64,000 nucleotides of DNA from Euglena gracilis (GCA_039621445.1 CP154954.1:31396012-31460011); one strand, 5' to 3'; shown: positions 11,766 through 24,628, counted from the first letter of the stretch. Translations and numbers: made by a program. Notes: generated by a model not told the origin, from the letters alone.

Positions 11766-12395
11766 TGGTTCCGGGGAAGGTGAGTGCACTAGAGCTGATG
11801 ACTTATGACTTTGCGCTTTTGTTTTGTGGAGCGACCATCTTTGCACACCCAGACAATGTTTAAACCCATTGCAGCCAACCCACTTTGGCTGAAGCAAACA
11901 GCTAGGTCACACACCAACAGACCCCCTTTTGTAAATTGAAAGTGCCACCAACCCTTTGTGGGCGCGCCTGCCCAAATCAGGCTGAATTTGTCACGGGGGA
12001 CCTTGGCATGCACCACCGCTGTCCAGACTTCGTTCACTAAAAATCCCGTTGTTGATAAGACCTTCACACTCCTCCCATGACTCCCCTCAGTATGAAGGTG
12101 CGGTGTGTGCCAGAATGTATGCGGTGTGGATGTTGCAATGTTGCACCCCAAATAATACCTTTCCAAATAAAATCCCCCCAGGTGTCCCCCCCCATTTCCC
12201 CAAAATAACACTATCTCCGGGTGGAGTTCATCAAACTAAATAATATTCCCGGGGGATGTTAATTGGCATCCTTCCAGGAGGGCAAAGTTGGTATCTTACA
12301 GCAGAAAGCTGGAGGGATAACTTAGAAAAAAATTGGGTGTCCTCTAATGACCGACACCCAATTATGGCAAGCCTCCCCCCACATTTTCTCTCTGT

Positions 12396-12399
12396 GCGC

Positions 12400-12457
<58 letters not shown>

Positions 12458-12482
12458 ATGTGTGTGTGCGCGCGCGCGAGCG
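12396..12482. repeat. (GTGC)n tetranucleotide microsatellite
   Basis: About 85 bases of tgcg repeats passing into gcgcgcg; intronic relative to exons l and m. Confidence 0.97.
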
Positions 12483-12875
12483 TGTGCTCGCATGTGTCCT
12501 CTAATGGAAGGGGATTGGATGGTGTGGGAAGCATGACACGATCCAATTGGCAATCAATCAAGCTGGTGACCACTCAAAGCATGTCTCCCCTTTGTTTATT
12601 GGAAGCTATAGATGGAAGCTACACATCTTACACAAAGAGGCCTACAGATGACCGACCACAAGGTATATGACACATACCGACCACAAGGTATATGATACAA
12701 GATGGTTCACCAGGTATATGACTGCATTTCAGGTTTCTGTCCTCATCGATGCGCTTCATGCGCCACATTTTTGGACTGTGGCTTCCCGTGCCGCCCTGTT
12801 TTGTCGCAACAAATCGGGGGGTTTGCCACCAGAGGGGGTTCGTTTAAACAGGGTGGGGTCCATTCCGGCGCACAC

Positions 12876-13014
12876 CTCCGGCAGTCTGGCTGATGGCGCT
12901 GAACAGGAAGCCGGAGAAGAGCAACGTGAGGTCGGCGGAGGCGATGCCGGTGGCCGGCGTGAAGGAGAACCACGACCCGCCCTGCAGCTCCGGCGGCAGC
13001 GTGACTGGCGTGGT
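12876..13014 (-). CDS. Exon l of the large surface-protein gene
   Basis: The acceptor has a long C run followed by gcctcgcag; the donor is gtgtgcg. The exon starts in phase 0 and ends with one extra base, compatible with exons k and m. The translation includes TTPVTLPPELQGGSWFSF, then TPATGIASADLTLLFSGFLF and SAISQTAG. The LTLLFSGFLFSAI stretch is hydrophobic but short, flanked by polar residues, and may be buried strands rather than a membrane helix. Confidence 0.78.
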
Positions 13015-14176
13015 CTGCGAGGCGGGGGGGGGGGGGAGTCGAGTGGTGCCATGCGTGGTGGGGCCGAGAATGACCGCGCTGGGCCACACCCGCACGGGGG
13101 CTGGCGTCAGCCACGGCCGTCACCGTCGCTGCCAGGCGTTAGTTTTAAGGTGCTTTAGAACACCTTAAAATGACTGAAAAATGCGCCTCAAAATTTGTGG
13201 TCAAAATGCTTTAAAATGCTGTCAAAATTCGGACTGGCAGAATATTCTCCGACTGAGCAAAAAAAAAGCAAATCGCATCTCGCCAAAAAAACAACTCCGC
13301 GCAGAATATTATGTTTGGCTTCCCTCGAACATTGGCCATCCAACCAAGACTCAAAAAATGTGTTTCGTTTTGCCACGTACAAAATTAAAAAAGAACTTTG
13401 TTCAATGCCTGGACAACCCTTGCACTGTGGGAAATAGCACCTTAAAAATGCCTTAAAATGTTTTAAAAGGCCTTAAAAAAATACCTTAAAATGCCTTGAA
13501 GTTTTTATTTCAAAAATGCCTTTTAACTTGTGCCTGGTTGATGAACAGTATTTTGCAGCATGAATATGAAATCTTGCCCCAGGAGAGGGAGTTCGCAAAC
13601 CCCAAATGTTCACTAATTCAGGGGTTTGGTCATCACTGGTGACTCCCATTGGTGAAGAACAACGACATGTAATGGAGCAAGCAGACAGTCCAAACTCATA
13701 CCTGTCTCCCCCAGAAATTTTCCTCCAGGCTGGACCTGCAGATTTGGCTTCATGCAGTTGACTCCCTGTCTGACCCCCCCCCATTCGCCCTCCCAATTGC
13801 TTTCTTTGTTTGGCAGAAATCGGGTTGGAGTGCCTTCAGCCAATTACAAATGTTTGAAACCAGGTTGACGAGAATGTGCCCAGAGGCCAGCCCCCAAATG
13901 CCCAACATTTGTGTTCCTTTCCTGACGAAAAACATCATCCAGACATATCGATTCCCAAAGATTTCAATTTAATCAAGGGACAAAACTTGGAAAAGGTGCA
14001 CGGGTGAGAGGGTTGTCCTGGATTTCCCAACCAAAATCAGCTCAAATTCTGCCCCCCTCCCAAACAGGCATTTGCTTAAAATAAACTAACTTAAAATAAC
14101 CAACAAAAAAAAATAAAAAACATAATAAAAAAAATCCACAAAACCAATAAATACCAAAACACAAAAGATAAAACGC

Positions 14177-14320
14177 CCCCCCGTCTCCCCCGCCTACCAC
14201 CCCCCCCCCCCCCCCCCCCCTGCGCCTCTCCCAGCCCACCCGACATCCCCGCCCCTCCCCACTCCCCCCCCCCCCTCCCCCCCTCCCCCCCCCCCCCCCC
14301 CCCTCCCCCCCTCCCCACTG
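14177..14320. repeat. Very long C-rich tract
   Basis: Over 140 bases almost wholly C with sparse T, A and G, a G-quadruplex candidate on the minus strand. It lies within the intron between exons k and l, about 0.35 kb beyond the donor of exon k. Confidence 0.95.
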
Positions 14321-14651
14321 CTCGTTGCCCGTGGGATATTGCTATACGCGACCGGTCTAGGCGTAAGAGGCACACACAATGGTCCCTGCAATCCCTTAAG
14401 CAAATGCCTGCTCCCAAATCAAGAAATTTCCTGAGGGTGCCTGCAAGTGGCCGTCATTGACACTGCAGCATCAACAGGATACGAAACAATGGGCGACCTG
14501 GTGCTGCCTTTTTCTTTTGTATTGGTGTGTGAGCTGCAGTAATTGACTGGGCACTCCGCCCCCCCTCCCTCCAATTCAATTCTCCTGGGATGTAGGACCG
14601 CCACTTTCCAAGGCACTCATTGGGGAGGTCAATATTCTGGGGGGGGCGTAC

Positions 14652-14773
14652 CGTCTCGGCGAGGCATCCATCCATGAGGGGGTCTGCCACAATGAAGTCC
14701 AACGTGGTGTTGTCGGACAGGTAGCGCTTCACCGTGTACGGCGCTATGAACCCGATACCGAAGTTGCTGCACG
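14652..14773 (-). CDS. Exon k of the large surface-protein gene
   Basis: The acceptor is ccccccctttgcccgcag; the donor is gtacgc. Two bases complete the codon begun in exon j (T+CG, Ser) and the exon ends in phase 0. The translation includes CSNFGIGFIAPYTVKRYL, then SDNTTLDFIVADPLMDGC and LAET. Two Cys and one N-glycosylation motif (NTT) support an extracellular location. Confidence 0.82.
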
Positions 14774-16187
14774 CTGCGGGCAAAGGGGGGGCAGTGGTAC
14801 AGAGGCGTAGCGTGCCGGGGAAGCCCCCCACCTCGCGTCACGCTCAGTGCAGTTGAACATCTAGACAGTGCCTAAATATGGCGAATTTTTTGACATTTTC
14901 TTTTCCAGATTTTCATTGAATATGGTGGTGGTGGAACAGGATTGTTTTCCGCTAAGAAAAAAAAAGATCCGACGTCTGGAAAAAGTATTTCTGGTATCCT
15001 TGGACCATCGCCCTTTCACCAAAAAAAAGAGTCAAAAATGCGCTCTTTTTCATCCACATTCTCCCACCCTACGAGCCCCATACCGGGTGATGGCAGGCCC
15101 TTAGGACCAAGGTGGTCCTTTGAAAAAAAAAAGCTGTCCACATGAACCTCCCTGGCTGTCCATCGAGGCACCCACTCAGAGGAATCGAGACGCAGATGGG
15201 GCGTTTTGGGCCAGACGTCCTATTAGGACCCAGGGGGAGGGGGGTCCGGACCCACCCACCCACCCCCTTGGGGGGCCGGGGGAGGGGGGCTCGGGGGGGA
15301 CCCACACAAGGGGGTCGATTTTGGGGAATGAAATTTTTGGCTCTTTGTGCTGAAAATAGAGGAAAACCTCGCCTCTCGTGGGGTACCCACTCAGCCCGAC
15401 CCCCCCCCCCAGGGGTGGGCTCGGTCAGGACCCACCCATCCTCCCTGGGTCACGAAACTTTAAAAAAAAAACTCTGTTCTGGGTGTGTAAAATGCATCTG
15501 GACATTTTGGCTTGGTTCGCTGAACCTGCCACCCCCCCACCCAATCCCCCAAATTGCATCCAGAGCGTTCCTCGCCATCGACGTCTCATACCCCATGTCA
15601 TGGCCATGGCATGGCAGCTCTGCTTTGCAGGGCGCTGTAATGGGTGGGCGGGTCCGACCCCCCCCCCACCAGGCCTTCCGACAACGCCCTGTCTGATCCT
15701 GATGAATGGCAACTTCTGACGTAAGAAATGTCCCCCCTGTCCTCTATTTTTCGCATTTTTGTGCATTTTTTTTCCAAATTTTGGGAAACTGCCATTATCG
15801 CGCATTTTTGCGCACTCATTTTGCACCACAATCAGGTTACCCCCCGACGTGGTGAGCAACAGTCCGACCCCAGGGCTGTTCAGGAAACCCCAAACCCCCA
15901 TGGGTGGTGGTGGGGGGGGAGGGGCGACCACCACCAGACCCTCCCATACTTCATTTCCCCAATTTTTTTTACAACCCAACTCAAAATGAACGTTGACACT
16001 GCGTGCTGCGTTTTCCCTGGGAGGCCTTCACTTCGCCACCCAACAGCACCTCTCGCTTCAAACGGACATTGGGCCCAACCCTTTCGCAGCTCACTCAAGG
16101 GCAGGCTGAGGGTGACCCTTCAGCCCAAATGGGGTAGGCGGCGGAGGGGGGGGGGCAGGCGGAGGGGGGGGGGACAGGCAGGCATAC

Positions 16188-16325
16188 AAGCCGGCATGAC
16201 CAGCCCCTGCAGGACCCACACAGCGGGCTGCAGCCGCTGCGCCGCCGGGAACACGGAAAAGAAGTCGCAGGTGTCGGTTTCGATGACGAGGCTAACGCCC
16301 GCCGTGCCGAGGTGGGCGGCGCAGG
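16188..16325 (-). CDS. Exon j of the large surface-protein gene
   Basis: The acceptor is a C run followed by tccccgcag; the donor is gtatgc, the same hexamer as at exon i. Two bases complete the codon left by exon i (C+CC, Pro) and one base is left over. The translation includes CAAHLGTAGVSLVIETDTC, then DFFSVFPAAQRLQPAVWV. The CAAHLG...ETDTC spacing repeats the Cys-rich style of exon k. No family is recognised. Confidence 0.82.
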
Positions 16326-18161
16326 CTGCGGGGAGGGGGGGGGGGCTGGGGATGGTGTAAAAAAAAAAGCAACGGCGGAAAGTGCGCCTCTCCCCACTCA
16401 GGTTGGCCACTTTGGCGGGTGAGGGTGTATCCCTTATGGTGACGAAGTGAACAAAACACTTCAATGTTTTTGAAAAACAATGAAATTTCAACGGGCGGCA
16501 ATAATTTCCACAATGGACCTTCTTCAAAAGCGAAATGAAGGCCCATTCTTGCTTTCAAGCTGTGACATCACACAGGGACACCTGCAGCGGACGCTACCAA
16601 TTCAAAGTCCCCGAAAAATTTGACCTTTTTCCAGTGAAATCTCCAGGTTGGATTTGTGCTTCTTTTTCCATATTGCATATCCCACACTATCCTCATCACA
16701 TCATTTCATATCATATCATGTCATGTCATATCATATCCCAGCATTTCTTTAGGAAATACATCCATATGTATATATTTTTTCATTTATAGTTAGGGAACCT
16801 ATTTTTCATTGTATTTGGACTCAAAAGTATTTCTGAAAAGAGGTTCGAGATATTTGGGGAGCTCAGGCAAATTCCTATCCAGCCTGGTAACTTGCCTCTC
16901 GGGGCAGGTTCCGAAGGTGTCCAGCCCACCTGAACCGACAAAATTGGGATTCCCAAAGGTTTAAAATGGTTTTCTGTCATTGAAAGTTAACCTCTGGGCT
17001 TTCCAAGTTCCTTTAGAATTCGACAGCCAGATTTGTCGGAGGAATGGTCGATTGCAGTCATTTCCTTTGGGGGAAAAATGAATTGGTTCAGTCCGGATAT
17101 TCAAATCCGTGGATGTGTGAGGAGCAATATCCATCAATACATAAGTGACAATGCACCAAGTGACAATGTCAGATCTCACAGGTCAGAAAGTTTGATTTTG
17201 GGGGAAAAGCCAGCGCCAGCCTCCACTGTCACCCCCCCCCCCACTTCACGGTCCACTTTTTGCTTGTGAATTGAGGGCGTGGGGAATGTGACACAGAGCT
17301 GGGCTCACCATCCTCAGGGGTTGATGGGAAGCCTGTCGGTATAAGGTAGGTGGAAGGGGGGGATCCGATCACCTCCTCCCCCCCCCCTGCATGTTGGGAG
17401 AGGGTGTCTGGACTCCCCACCCCTCCTCTTCGCAGGTTCCAATAATAGTAAAAACTTTCCTTTCAGCGCTGTACGCCAGAAAATGAGCAAAAAAGCAACA
17501 TTTTCCTCATTTTGAGCATTTTCCCCCTTTTTTTTGATGTTTTGGTGTTTTCCACAAAATTTCCAAGGAATCCTCAAAAAAAATTAAAAAATTGAGCATT
17601 TTTTGTACTTATTTTCAAAAGAAAAATCAGGAATTTTCCAACACTTTTGGCCTGGTGTCAGACTCTTTGCCCGTCCACAAACCTGAATATTTCTGGGCTC
17701 ATGTCAGTTCTGAGGTCGGGGAGGGGGGATTCCACCCCCCCCCCCACTCCGTGGGGGTCCAACCATCCCCCCCAGGGTTTTCCATATATCCCTGACCATC
17801 CTCGTGGAAAAGCAGCAGATGGAAAAGGTTTGATGGCGTCCCAGAGCTGGAGCAGGGTGTCAGGAGTACCGCATGCTGGTGGTCAGTGGGGGGGGGGTAA
17901 CTGCAGGGGAGGGAGGAGTTGTGATGGTTGTGGGATCAAAGGTTCCGTTCGCCTCGGCACAATTGCTGGGGGGCGAGGGTGGCCCTCCAAGCATTGCATT
18001 CGGACCATGGTTCGGCGGTGTTTCTGGTCGAGCAGCTGGCGCCGGTGTTCTTCGCCGGTTGCATCAGCGTTGGCGGTGGTGGTTAATTTTAATTTGTTTT
18101 CATTTTTTTTGTTTTGGGTTGTCCCCCCTGTGAGGCGGGAGGGTTGGGGGGAGAGGCATAC

Positions 18162-18336
18162 GGCTGCTGTAGTTCGTGACATTGCCGAGGGCGACCGACA
18201 GGTCGGGGGGCCCCAGCAGCGTCATCGACGGCGGGAACGTTACCTCCAGCAGCTCGCCGCTCACCAGAGGGGAGCTCAGCGTGATGTTCAGTGTGGCCAC
18301 CGTCATGCGCCCCGCTGTCTTGGGGTTGAGGGTGAC
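18162..18336 (-). CDS. Exon i: beta-strand-rich extracellular segment
   Basis: The acceptor is actgccacgcag; the donor is gtatgc. The exon starts in phase 0 and ends with one extra base. The translation includes VTLNPKTAGRMTVATLNI, then TLSSPLVSGELLEVTFPP and LSVALGNVTNYSS. Motifs such as NIT and NVT are N-glycosylation sites. The SGELLEVTFPPSM pattern resembles repeated beta-sandwich domains of large protist surface proteins. That is a similarity of style, not a database match. Confidence 0.82.
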
Positions 18337-18382
18337 CTGCGTGGCAGTATCGCGTTGGGGGATGCCGGGCAGACATGTTCTT

Positions 18383-18955
18383 GGTGTGTTCATAAAGACA
18401 CTGGTGAACACAAATTTTGTTGGTGAACACAAATAAACACAAGAAAACTTTGGTGAACACAGGTGAACACAATAAAAGAACAAAAAAAATCGAACGTTTG
18501 ACCCTAGCTTTGAGTTGGCCGGCCATTTTCCAAACCATTTTCGGCCCATTTTTGAACCCCCGAAAGCCAAAAATACATTACTGTCCAGCCGCCCTTCAGG
18601 CAGCTGCAAAATGATTAAAAAAAAAAACTCGTCGACGGGGGGAAGGGGGGTACGAGGCTGGAAAAAGGCTGCTGGCTGAAAATATGCGCCTTGACCCATG
18701 CTCCAGGGTGAAAAGTTAAAATTAGGGGTCAGTGTGTCGTTGGTCAAGGTTATCAGTGCAGGTTATCGAGAGAAAAAAAAGCGAACCCAAATTTGGTTTG
18801 ATAACAACTTTTCGGCATCCTCCAAAACGCCGACATTTTGTTAGGAACACAAAAAAAATTGGTGAACACATTTGAACACAAAAAATTTTGGTGACACGGG
18901 TAAACACAGATTTTTTTGGTGAACACAGGTGAACACATTTATTTTCTTGGTGAAC
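18383..18955. mobile_element. Small element built on GGTGAACACA repeats
   Basis: At least five copies of ggtgaacac(a) lie near the two ends (18,402-18,470 and 18,860-18,955). The outer edges are imperfect inverted words (tgtgttcat on the left, tgaacaca on the right). The interior includes the dispersed ggctggaaaaaggctg repeat. No convincing target-site duplication was found, so this could be a decayed MITE or simply a local repeat. Confidence 0.4.
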
Positions 18956-20084
18956 ACATGATACACGGGAATTTCTTTACATGCCAGGTTGGGGGTGGGG
19001 GTAGGGGTGGGGGTGGGGATGGGTCCGAATTTTATGCCTGGCCCTTGTTCCGCGTCTGGAAAACATGCTGTGTGAAGGTGCGTGAGTGAAGGTGCGCACC
19101 TCTGAAGCGTCTCATTTTAATATATTTTGTGGGCACTGACATCAATAACCCTTGCTGCAATCAAAAGTCGAAAAACTCATCAAAAAGGAACATCGACGCC
19201 CTTGTTCCCCCACCCATAAAGGCGCCACAACACCCCCATCTTAAAAACCGAGACCATTTTCTGGTTGGTTGCTGAAAACTACCACCTTGGGCAGGGCGGT
19301 GCAGGAATTACAGAAAGGTGGGGGGGGCTGACCCCCCACCATGCCCTCCCGTATTTCCTTCGGTGCCCTCGGCGCCTGCCGAAGGCATTTCTCGTTGCGA
19401 ACTGGTGGGAGGGAAGTGGTTTTTGGGAAGTGGTGGGTGGGGAGGGGCTGACCCCCCGCCAAGCCACCCCTCCTGAGGCAGAGGTATCCGCAAGTTTGCT
19501 GCGTTTTCGGTCCAGGCTTCTTCTTCTTTCTTTCTTTTTATTCGGAAGACCCTCCAGGGAAGGCGGAGGGGGGTGGGTGGATGTGTCTGTGTCCCATACC
19601 GAGGTCCCGCACCTGGGTATGGGCTCTGGTGCGAAGCGCCGGGCAGCCCGATTTTTGGGAGAACCCTGCCTCCCCCCCCCCCCCAAACCCCCGGGAGTAT
19701 ATGTAAGAAGCCCATTTCCGTGTGTGCATTTTCTCGATCCCCCTCCTGCCACAGGATTGGTTCAGTCCGCGTTACCCAAAATAATTTTAAAAAGGCCGTG
19801 CCGGACGCTTCGTTTTTTTCTCTCCCTGTGAACCCAAACATAATAAAGAAACTGAGAAAAAATGAAAAAAGGAAAATAAGCACAGCATTTTCAATCAAAA
19901 TTCCAATTGTGCAAATCAACACCAGGGTGTCCTCCCCAAATGCCTGGTCCCTGTCAGTGCCCAAAGAACCTGGCGTGGGGCAAAGAAAAAAAAGATGGTT
20001 GCAGTAACCTGGACCCCTCCTAAGGGTTAGAGCTGGGATCGGCGAACCAAAAATGGATCAAAACGAAGGCTGGAACAGGCTGGT

Positions 20085-20370
20085 GCTTACCGACCGGGGG
20101 GGGGGGGTGCTATAGGGTGCCTGCCCCTAGCAGGCACACCCCGGTGTGACCGGGGGTCCGGAAGGGACCCAGAAAATTTTCATTGAAAATGGCCTCTTCC
20201 GGGCCCCTGTCGCCTTCAGTGCCAAGGTCGGAGGGGGTGCCTGCTGTGGGCAGGCACCCCCAAAAACCCTACCCCCCCCCCCCCCGGGGGGTCGGGTGCT
20301 ATAGGGTACCTGCCCCTTCCACCCCCCCCCCCCCGTGGGCACCCGACCAAGCACAAGCCTGGGCTGGAAA
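20085..20370. repeat. Dispersed repeat with GTGCCTGC palindrome (copy 2)
   Basis: It carries gtgcctgcccctagcaggcac and ggtgcctgctgtgggcaggcacc words, C/G runs and a tail acaagcctgggctgg, as at 10,430 and 23,760. Confidence 0.6.
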
Positions 20371-21369
20371 TTAGGTCCCGTTTCCGACGGCATTCAACCA
20401 CCCTTTTGAAGAAAAAAAATTGCCAAAATTCGGCCCAAATTCGGCACAACTCGGTCCGAAATGGATTTCGATTTGGTTTGTCGACCCACATAACATAAAA
20501 TCCCAAACAGGCAAAAAGTTTTTTGGTTGTTCATTCGCGCTGGAATGAGGCAATTTCCGAATCATCATGTCAACGGGTGGTCACCCCCTTGTGGTGGTCG
20601 AGCTCAATAGCTGGGCGCGGATTTAATATGGACCGCCTGTGGAAATGAATTTCCTCGCAGTAGTACCTGACGTGAAAGCTGTGGTGCATGGGCAAAAGGC
20701 GTTGTGATTTCTAATTTGGAGACAACTTCCTCATTAGCTGCCATTTTTAGCGCCCACCGGGATCCGGAAAAATCATGTGTGGTTGGATGGACTGGATGGA
20801 GGTGTGATTGGATGGGGGGATGCGAGGGGGGGGGGTCCCTGTAAATGAATGCTGTCGCCCTCATCGAGAGCGACTAGATTCATTCAGACTCCTCGAGGAA
20901 GAGAATGCCCGCAGACCGACAATAAAGCCCATTTGACCTCACTTGCTTTCCCTGCCGGCTGATACATGTTGCTTATCAAAACAAAGAGGTCAGCACTGGC
21001 CAAAACCTGGTAATCACTACTCTCACTCAGAATGACCTTAAATGGCTCAAATGGCCTGAAAGGGCCGCCTTGGACCCCCCCCCCCCAAAGTCTGGGACAG
21101 GGGACAATTTGGCATGGGGGTCATTTTGGCTGGCACCTTCCGTTCCAGACTTCTCCTTGACCCTGGGGGGGGGCAAGAAAAAGGTTAGGTTTTTTTAAAG
21201 AAAAATTTCTTTTCTTTGACATATTCAGGCTGTTGAGAGGCAGCTTATGCATTGAGTTTAGTGTGCATTTTTGCAGGCATCTTATATTCTTGTGTGTGTT
21301 TCACCCCTCCCACGTGCTTTTTTTGCCAAAATAGGCAGCTCCATTCAACTGCACACACACGACACACAC

Positions 21370-21483
21370 CTCCAGGTAGGGCATGTTCTTGATGCTTGCG
21401 GTTTGCTGGACCCAGGAGCCAGGCAGGATGGTTCCCAAGCTTCGGGCACTGAGAAGCTGGTTGAGGAGCCCGCTCACATACGC
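21370..21483 (-). CDS. Exon h of the large surface-protein gene
   Basis: The exon is exactly 38 codons, phase 0 at both ends. The acceptor is ttccctgcgctggcag and the donor gtgtgtgtc. The translation includes AYVSGLLNQLLSARSLGT, then ILPGSWVQQTASIKNMPY. The first half looks helical. No domain is recognised. The phase fits exons g and i. Confidence 0.8.
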
Positions 21484-21942
21484 CTGCCAGCGCAGGGAAC
21501 CAAATGGTGTACCCAAGAGAAATGCCTGATTCATACCGGGTGGATTCAACTCGAAACGATAAAAGGCGCTAATCAAACAGTCAGCCAACCAGGCAATCAG
21601 GTGCTAGAATGACACCTGATTTACCCCCGTCCTGGAAACCGTTTCTAAATACCGTTACAGTTTCTCGACATTTCTTTTACTTCTGGGCACCAATGGAGGG
21701 ATAAATGCAAGATAAGAGGGAATAAATGTGCGAAAGGGGGGAACGACCTTCTGGAAGCATGCCATTGGAGGAGAGCCAAGGTGGGCCAGAGACGGTTTTC
21801 AATACTTTTTAATGATAAAAACTCAGCATCTTAATCACCCAATTGAATGCATTGGTCATTTCTGCACACTGAAGGTCAGCAAAACGAAGAAGTTGCAGAA
21901 ACTTCGAGGGCCAAAAAAGGAGGGGGGACATCGGTGCCACAC

Positions 21943-22068
21943 CTCATTGAGCAAATCCTCGATGTGACCGGACGTGTTGTACGCCAGCTTAACGATGCGG
22001 AAGCGAATGATGGCCACGGAGGGCTGCACCGTCAGCTGCAGGCTGGCGCAGTCCATGTTCAGGACCAC
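21943..22068 (-). CDS. Exon g of the large surface-protein gene
   Basis: The exon is exactly 42 codons, phase 0 at both ends. The acceptor is gccggggctcag and the donor gtgtggc. The translation includes VVLNMDCASLQLTVQPSV, then AIIRFRIVKLAYNTSGHI. Alternating hydrophobic residues, one Cys and an NTS glycosylation site fit a beta-rich extracellular segment. Confidence 0.82.
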
Positions 22069-22343
22069 CTGAGCCCCGGCCCGCCAACGCCCAAACCCTC
22101 TTTCTGGTGCTGCGACCGGGGGTTGCCAGGGGGCCCAAAAGGCGCTGCGGTTGAAACGCTTCAAGTGTCAAACTACAATCAACACAGGAAAAGTGATGTT
22201 ACTGCCTTTCTTTGGGGTCGTGGGTTGCTGCAGAGGGAGGGCGAAACCCAGTGGGGGCCTCCCCGGCCTCGTTTTGGGGGTTTGCCGCATTTGAAAAATG
22301 AGGAACACGTTGGGCCCTGCAAGATTATGACTACTCTCAAATA

Positions 22344-22395
22344 TTTTATTTTATTTTATTTTATTTTATTGATTATTTTATTTATTTATTTTATT
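22344..22395. repeat. (TTTTA)n microsatellite
   Basis: About 50 bases of ttttattttatt repeats, lying between exons f and g just 5' of exon g on the minus strand. Confidence 0.9.
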
Positions 22396-22789
22396 AAAGG
22401 TAATGGCTTTAATGTGAATAACGCATTAGCACCCTCCCAAAGGAAATCAAGGAAAACATAACAGCCAAGATGTTCCGAGTTCTCACTGCTGCTGTCGAGA
22501 CCTTTGGCACGGAACTGGGGAGGAGAATCAAATGATCTCCAAATGCCTTAGATCAAAGCAGCCCATTTGTAAAGAGATGCTAACTTTCCCACCCAAAAGA
22601 CAAAAGCAGGCATTCTTTGGGGGGGATGCACATAAAGGTTTCGGTCCCTAGGCAACCCCTTTGAGGTTTTTTGCCTTTGCTTTAACTTTCATTTTCCATT
22701 ATTTTCATTACTTTCATTATTATTATTATCAAAAAAATCATGTTTAAAACATACATTAAATAATTGTAACGTTGTATGATATATTGTGA

Positions 22790-23186
22790 TCAGGCTTCTG
22801 CTTGAGGACCCCAGGGGGGGGTTATGGCTAGCCAATCGGCTAGACACTGGAAAAAATGGACTAGCTAGACCCCCCGGGGGGGGGCGGGGGTCCCCCCAAC
22901 TGGAAAAAAATTTCCTCCGGCGCTGCGCGCCGAGGTGGAAATGAGGTTTTTAATAGGTTTTTGGCTGATTTTGTTCCAAAAACTCACAAAAATGGCCAAA
23001 AACGGGCATTTTTGGCTATTTTTGGGGGTCCCAGAAAAATTTTTCGGCGCTTCGCGCCGGTCACTGGAATATCTTTTTCCACTAGCTGGCCCTGCTAGAA
23101 ATCCCGCTAGCCAAAATCTGGACTAGCTGCAGTCCAGCCCCCCCCCCCCCCCCGGGGGTACTGCAATCCCTTAAGCAGAAGCCTGA
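22790..23186. mobile_element. 397-bp MITE with terminal inverted repeats and 6-bp target duplication
   Basis: The ends are TCAGGCTTCTGCTT and its complement AAGCAGAAGCCTGA. Both flanks carry TTGTGA (22,784-22,789 and 23,187-23,192), a perfect 6-bp target-site duplication. The interior contains inverted ctagc-type words, G/C runs and gcgctgcgcgcc, and no coding capacity. A diverged relative with a similar right end (aagcagaag) lies at about 35,140-35,400. It sits in the intron between exons f and g. Confidence 0.85.
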
Positions 23187-23759
23187 TTGTGAATCATAAT
23201 AATGAAACACAATTTATTATAAAACATTCTGTATTGATCTTATCTTTTAACCCCCCCAAAAAATTAAGACCCGGGTCCTATTTTTGGGTTCCGTTGCTGA
23301 AAACCTCCAGGGGGGGGTTTATTCTTTGGAGGGTCTTGAATTTTTTTCTTAACTGACCCGGGCCCAAAAAAAGAATCGTCATTTAGGTTCCCAAAACCAG
23401 TAAAGGTTTCCTTTGGCGCTTCGTGCCATGTGTAAATCGGTACACATTGAAATTTCCCATGTTTTTTTTTGCACTTCAAAAGTCCGAAAATTTTTAAAAT
23501 TTCATCATTTTTGTGTATGAAACTGGAGGTTATTTTTCAGGAAAAATTCACCGTCCGCGGCGCTCAGCGCCGTCGGGGGGGGGGGTCTTATTTATGGGGG
23601 ATCTTATTTTTGATTTTATTTTTGCTCGACGGCCCAGGGGGGGTTCTTATTTTTTGGGGGGTTATGAAACACCCATGGAACATCTTCTCTGGAAGATCAT
23701 TTCGATGGTCCAACAAAAATAAACAGTCCAAGAAAAAAACATGCCTCTGCGCTCCTTTA

Positions 23760-23985
23760 GGGCCGTGGCAGGCAGGCACTACCCCCCCCCCCCCCCGGGG
23801 TGCCAGCCTGGGCAGGCATTCGAAGGTTCAAAAATCCGACCCCCGGGGGGGGGGGAGGGTACTCAGCCAAAAGTGCCTAGCAGGAAGGCTCAAAAACGGC
23901 CTATTTTCAGCGGAAAGTTCCTGGGCACAGGCCGAAATCCCCCCGGGGTGGGTCAGCACCCGCCTAAAATACAGCCTGGGCTGAC
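23760..23985. repeat. Dispersed repeat with ggcaggcac/gtgcc words (copy 3)
   Basis: Shares ggcaggcaggcactac, the G and C runs, ctgggcacaggccgaaatc and the tail gcctaaaatacagcctggg with the copy at 10,430-10,720. It ends just before exon f. Confidence 0.6.
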
Positions 23986-24014
23986 TTCCGGCCGCCCCGC
24001 AGGGCCCCCCACAC

Positions 24015-24154
24015 CTGCTGCAGGGCGGCGCAGAACGCGCTGGCGGAGAAGTCGGCCACCCGGCTGGTCAGGGCCAGGGTGAAGTTGTCCGTCGCGTCGA
24101 ACGGCAGCCCCTCCGTGGCGTACTGGAACGGGCCCGCCTGGTCGCAGGGCACCC
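24015..24154 (-). CDS. Exon f of the large surface-protein gene
   Basis: The acceptor is accccgggacag; the donor is gtgtgg. Two bases finish a split codon, then 46 whole codons follow to phase 0. The translation includes VPCDQAGPFQYATEGLPF, then DATDNFTLALTSRVADFS and CAALQQ. One NFT glycosylation site and two Cys are present. The downstream phase fits exon g; the upstream join to exon e does not fit unless a C run there has a one-base error. Confidence 0.82.
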
Positions 24155-24628
24155 CTGTCCCGGGGTCGGACCCCTCACCCAACCCCCGGGAGGCAGTGGT
24201 GGGGGGGGGGGGGGCCGGCCCCCCAACCGCCACAGCACAACAAAGAAATCCATCTGGCATCGAAGGAAAGTTTGGACCTAAGAATCGGCGCGCCACCGGA
24301 AACGATGAATGGCGGAAGGGGGTGGGGGTGGTCCCCCCCCCCCCACTGACTGACTGACCGGGATGGGGATGGTCGACCAGTTCATCCACCCATAGAATTT
24401 CAGAAATTCCCACCCCCCCCCCCCCCCGCCCCAACCAGACCCAGGACAGTGGCGAGCCAGTGCAAACCGCTGAGGACACCGCACCTGCACTCCCACACTC
24501 CCCCGGTTCCCTCATGCTCCTTCCTCAAGCTCGGGTTTGTTGTTTGACCAGGACAAAAAAAACTTGGAATTTGGCTGGACCTGGAGCTTGCCCAACCCTC
24601 GCCTCGGTGCGCGGGCCGCCTGTACCAC

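Noticed and set aside
19265-19964. Long overlapping ORFs on both strands at 19.3-20.0 kb
   Set aside because: No splice sites of matching phase and low-complexity composition; treated as intron between exons h and i.
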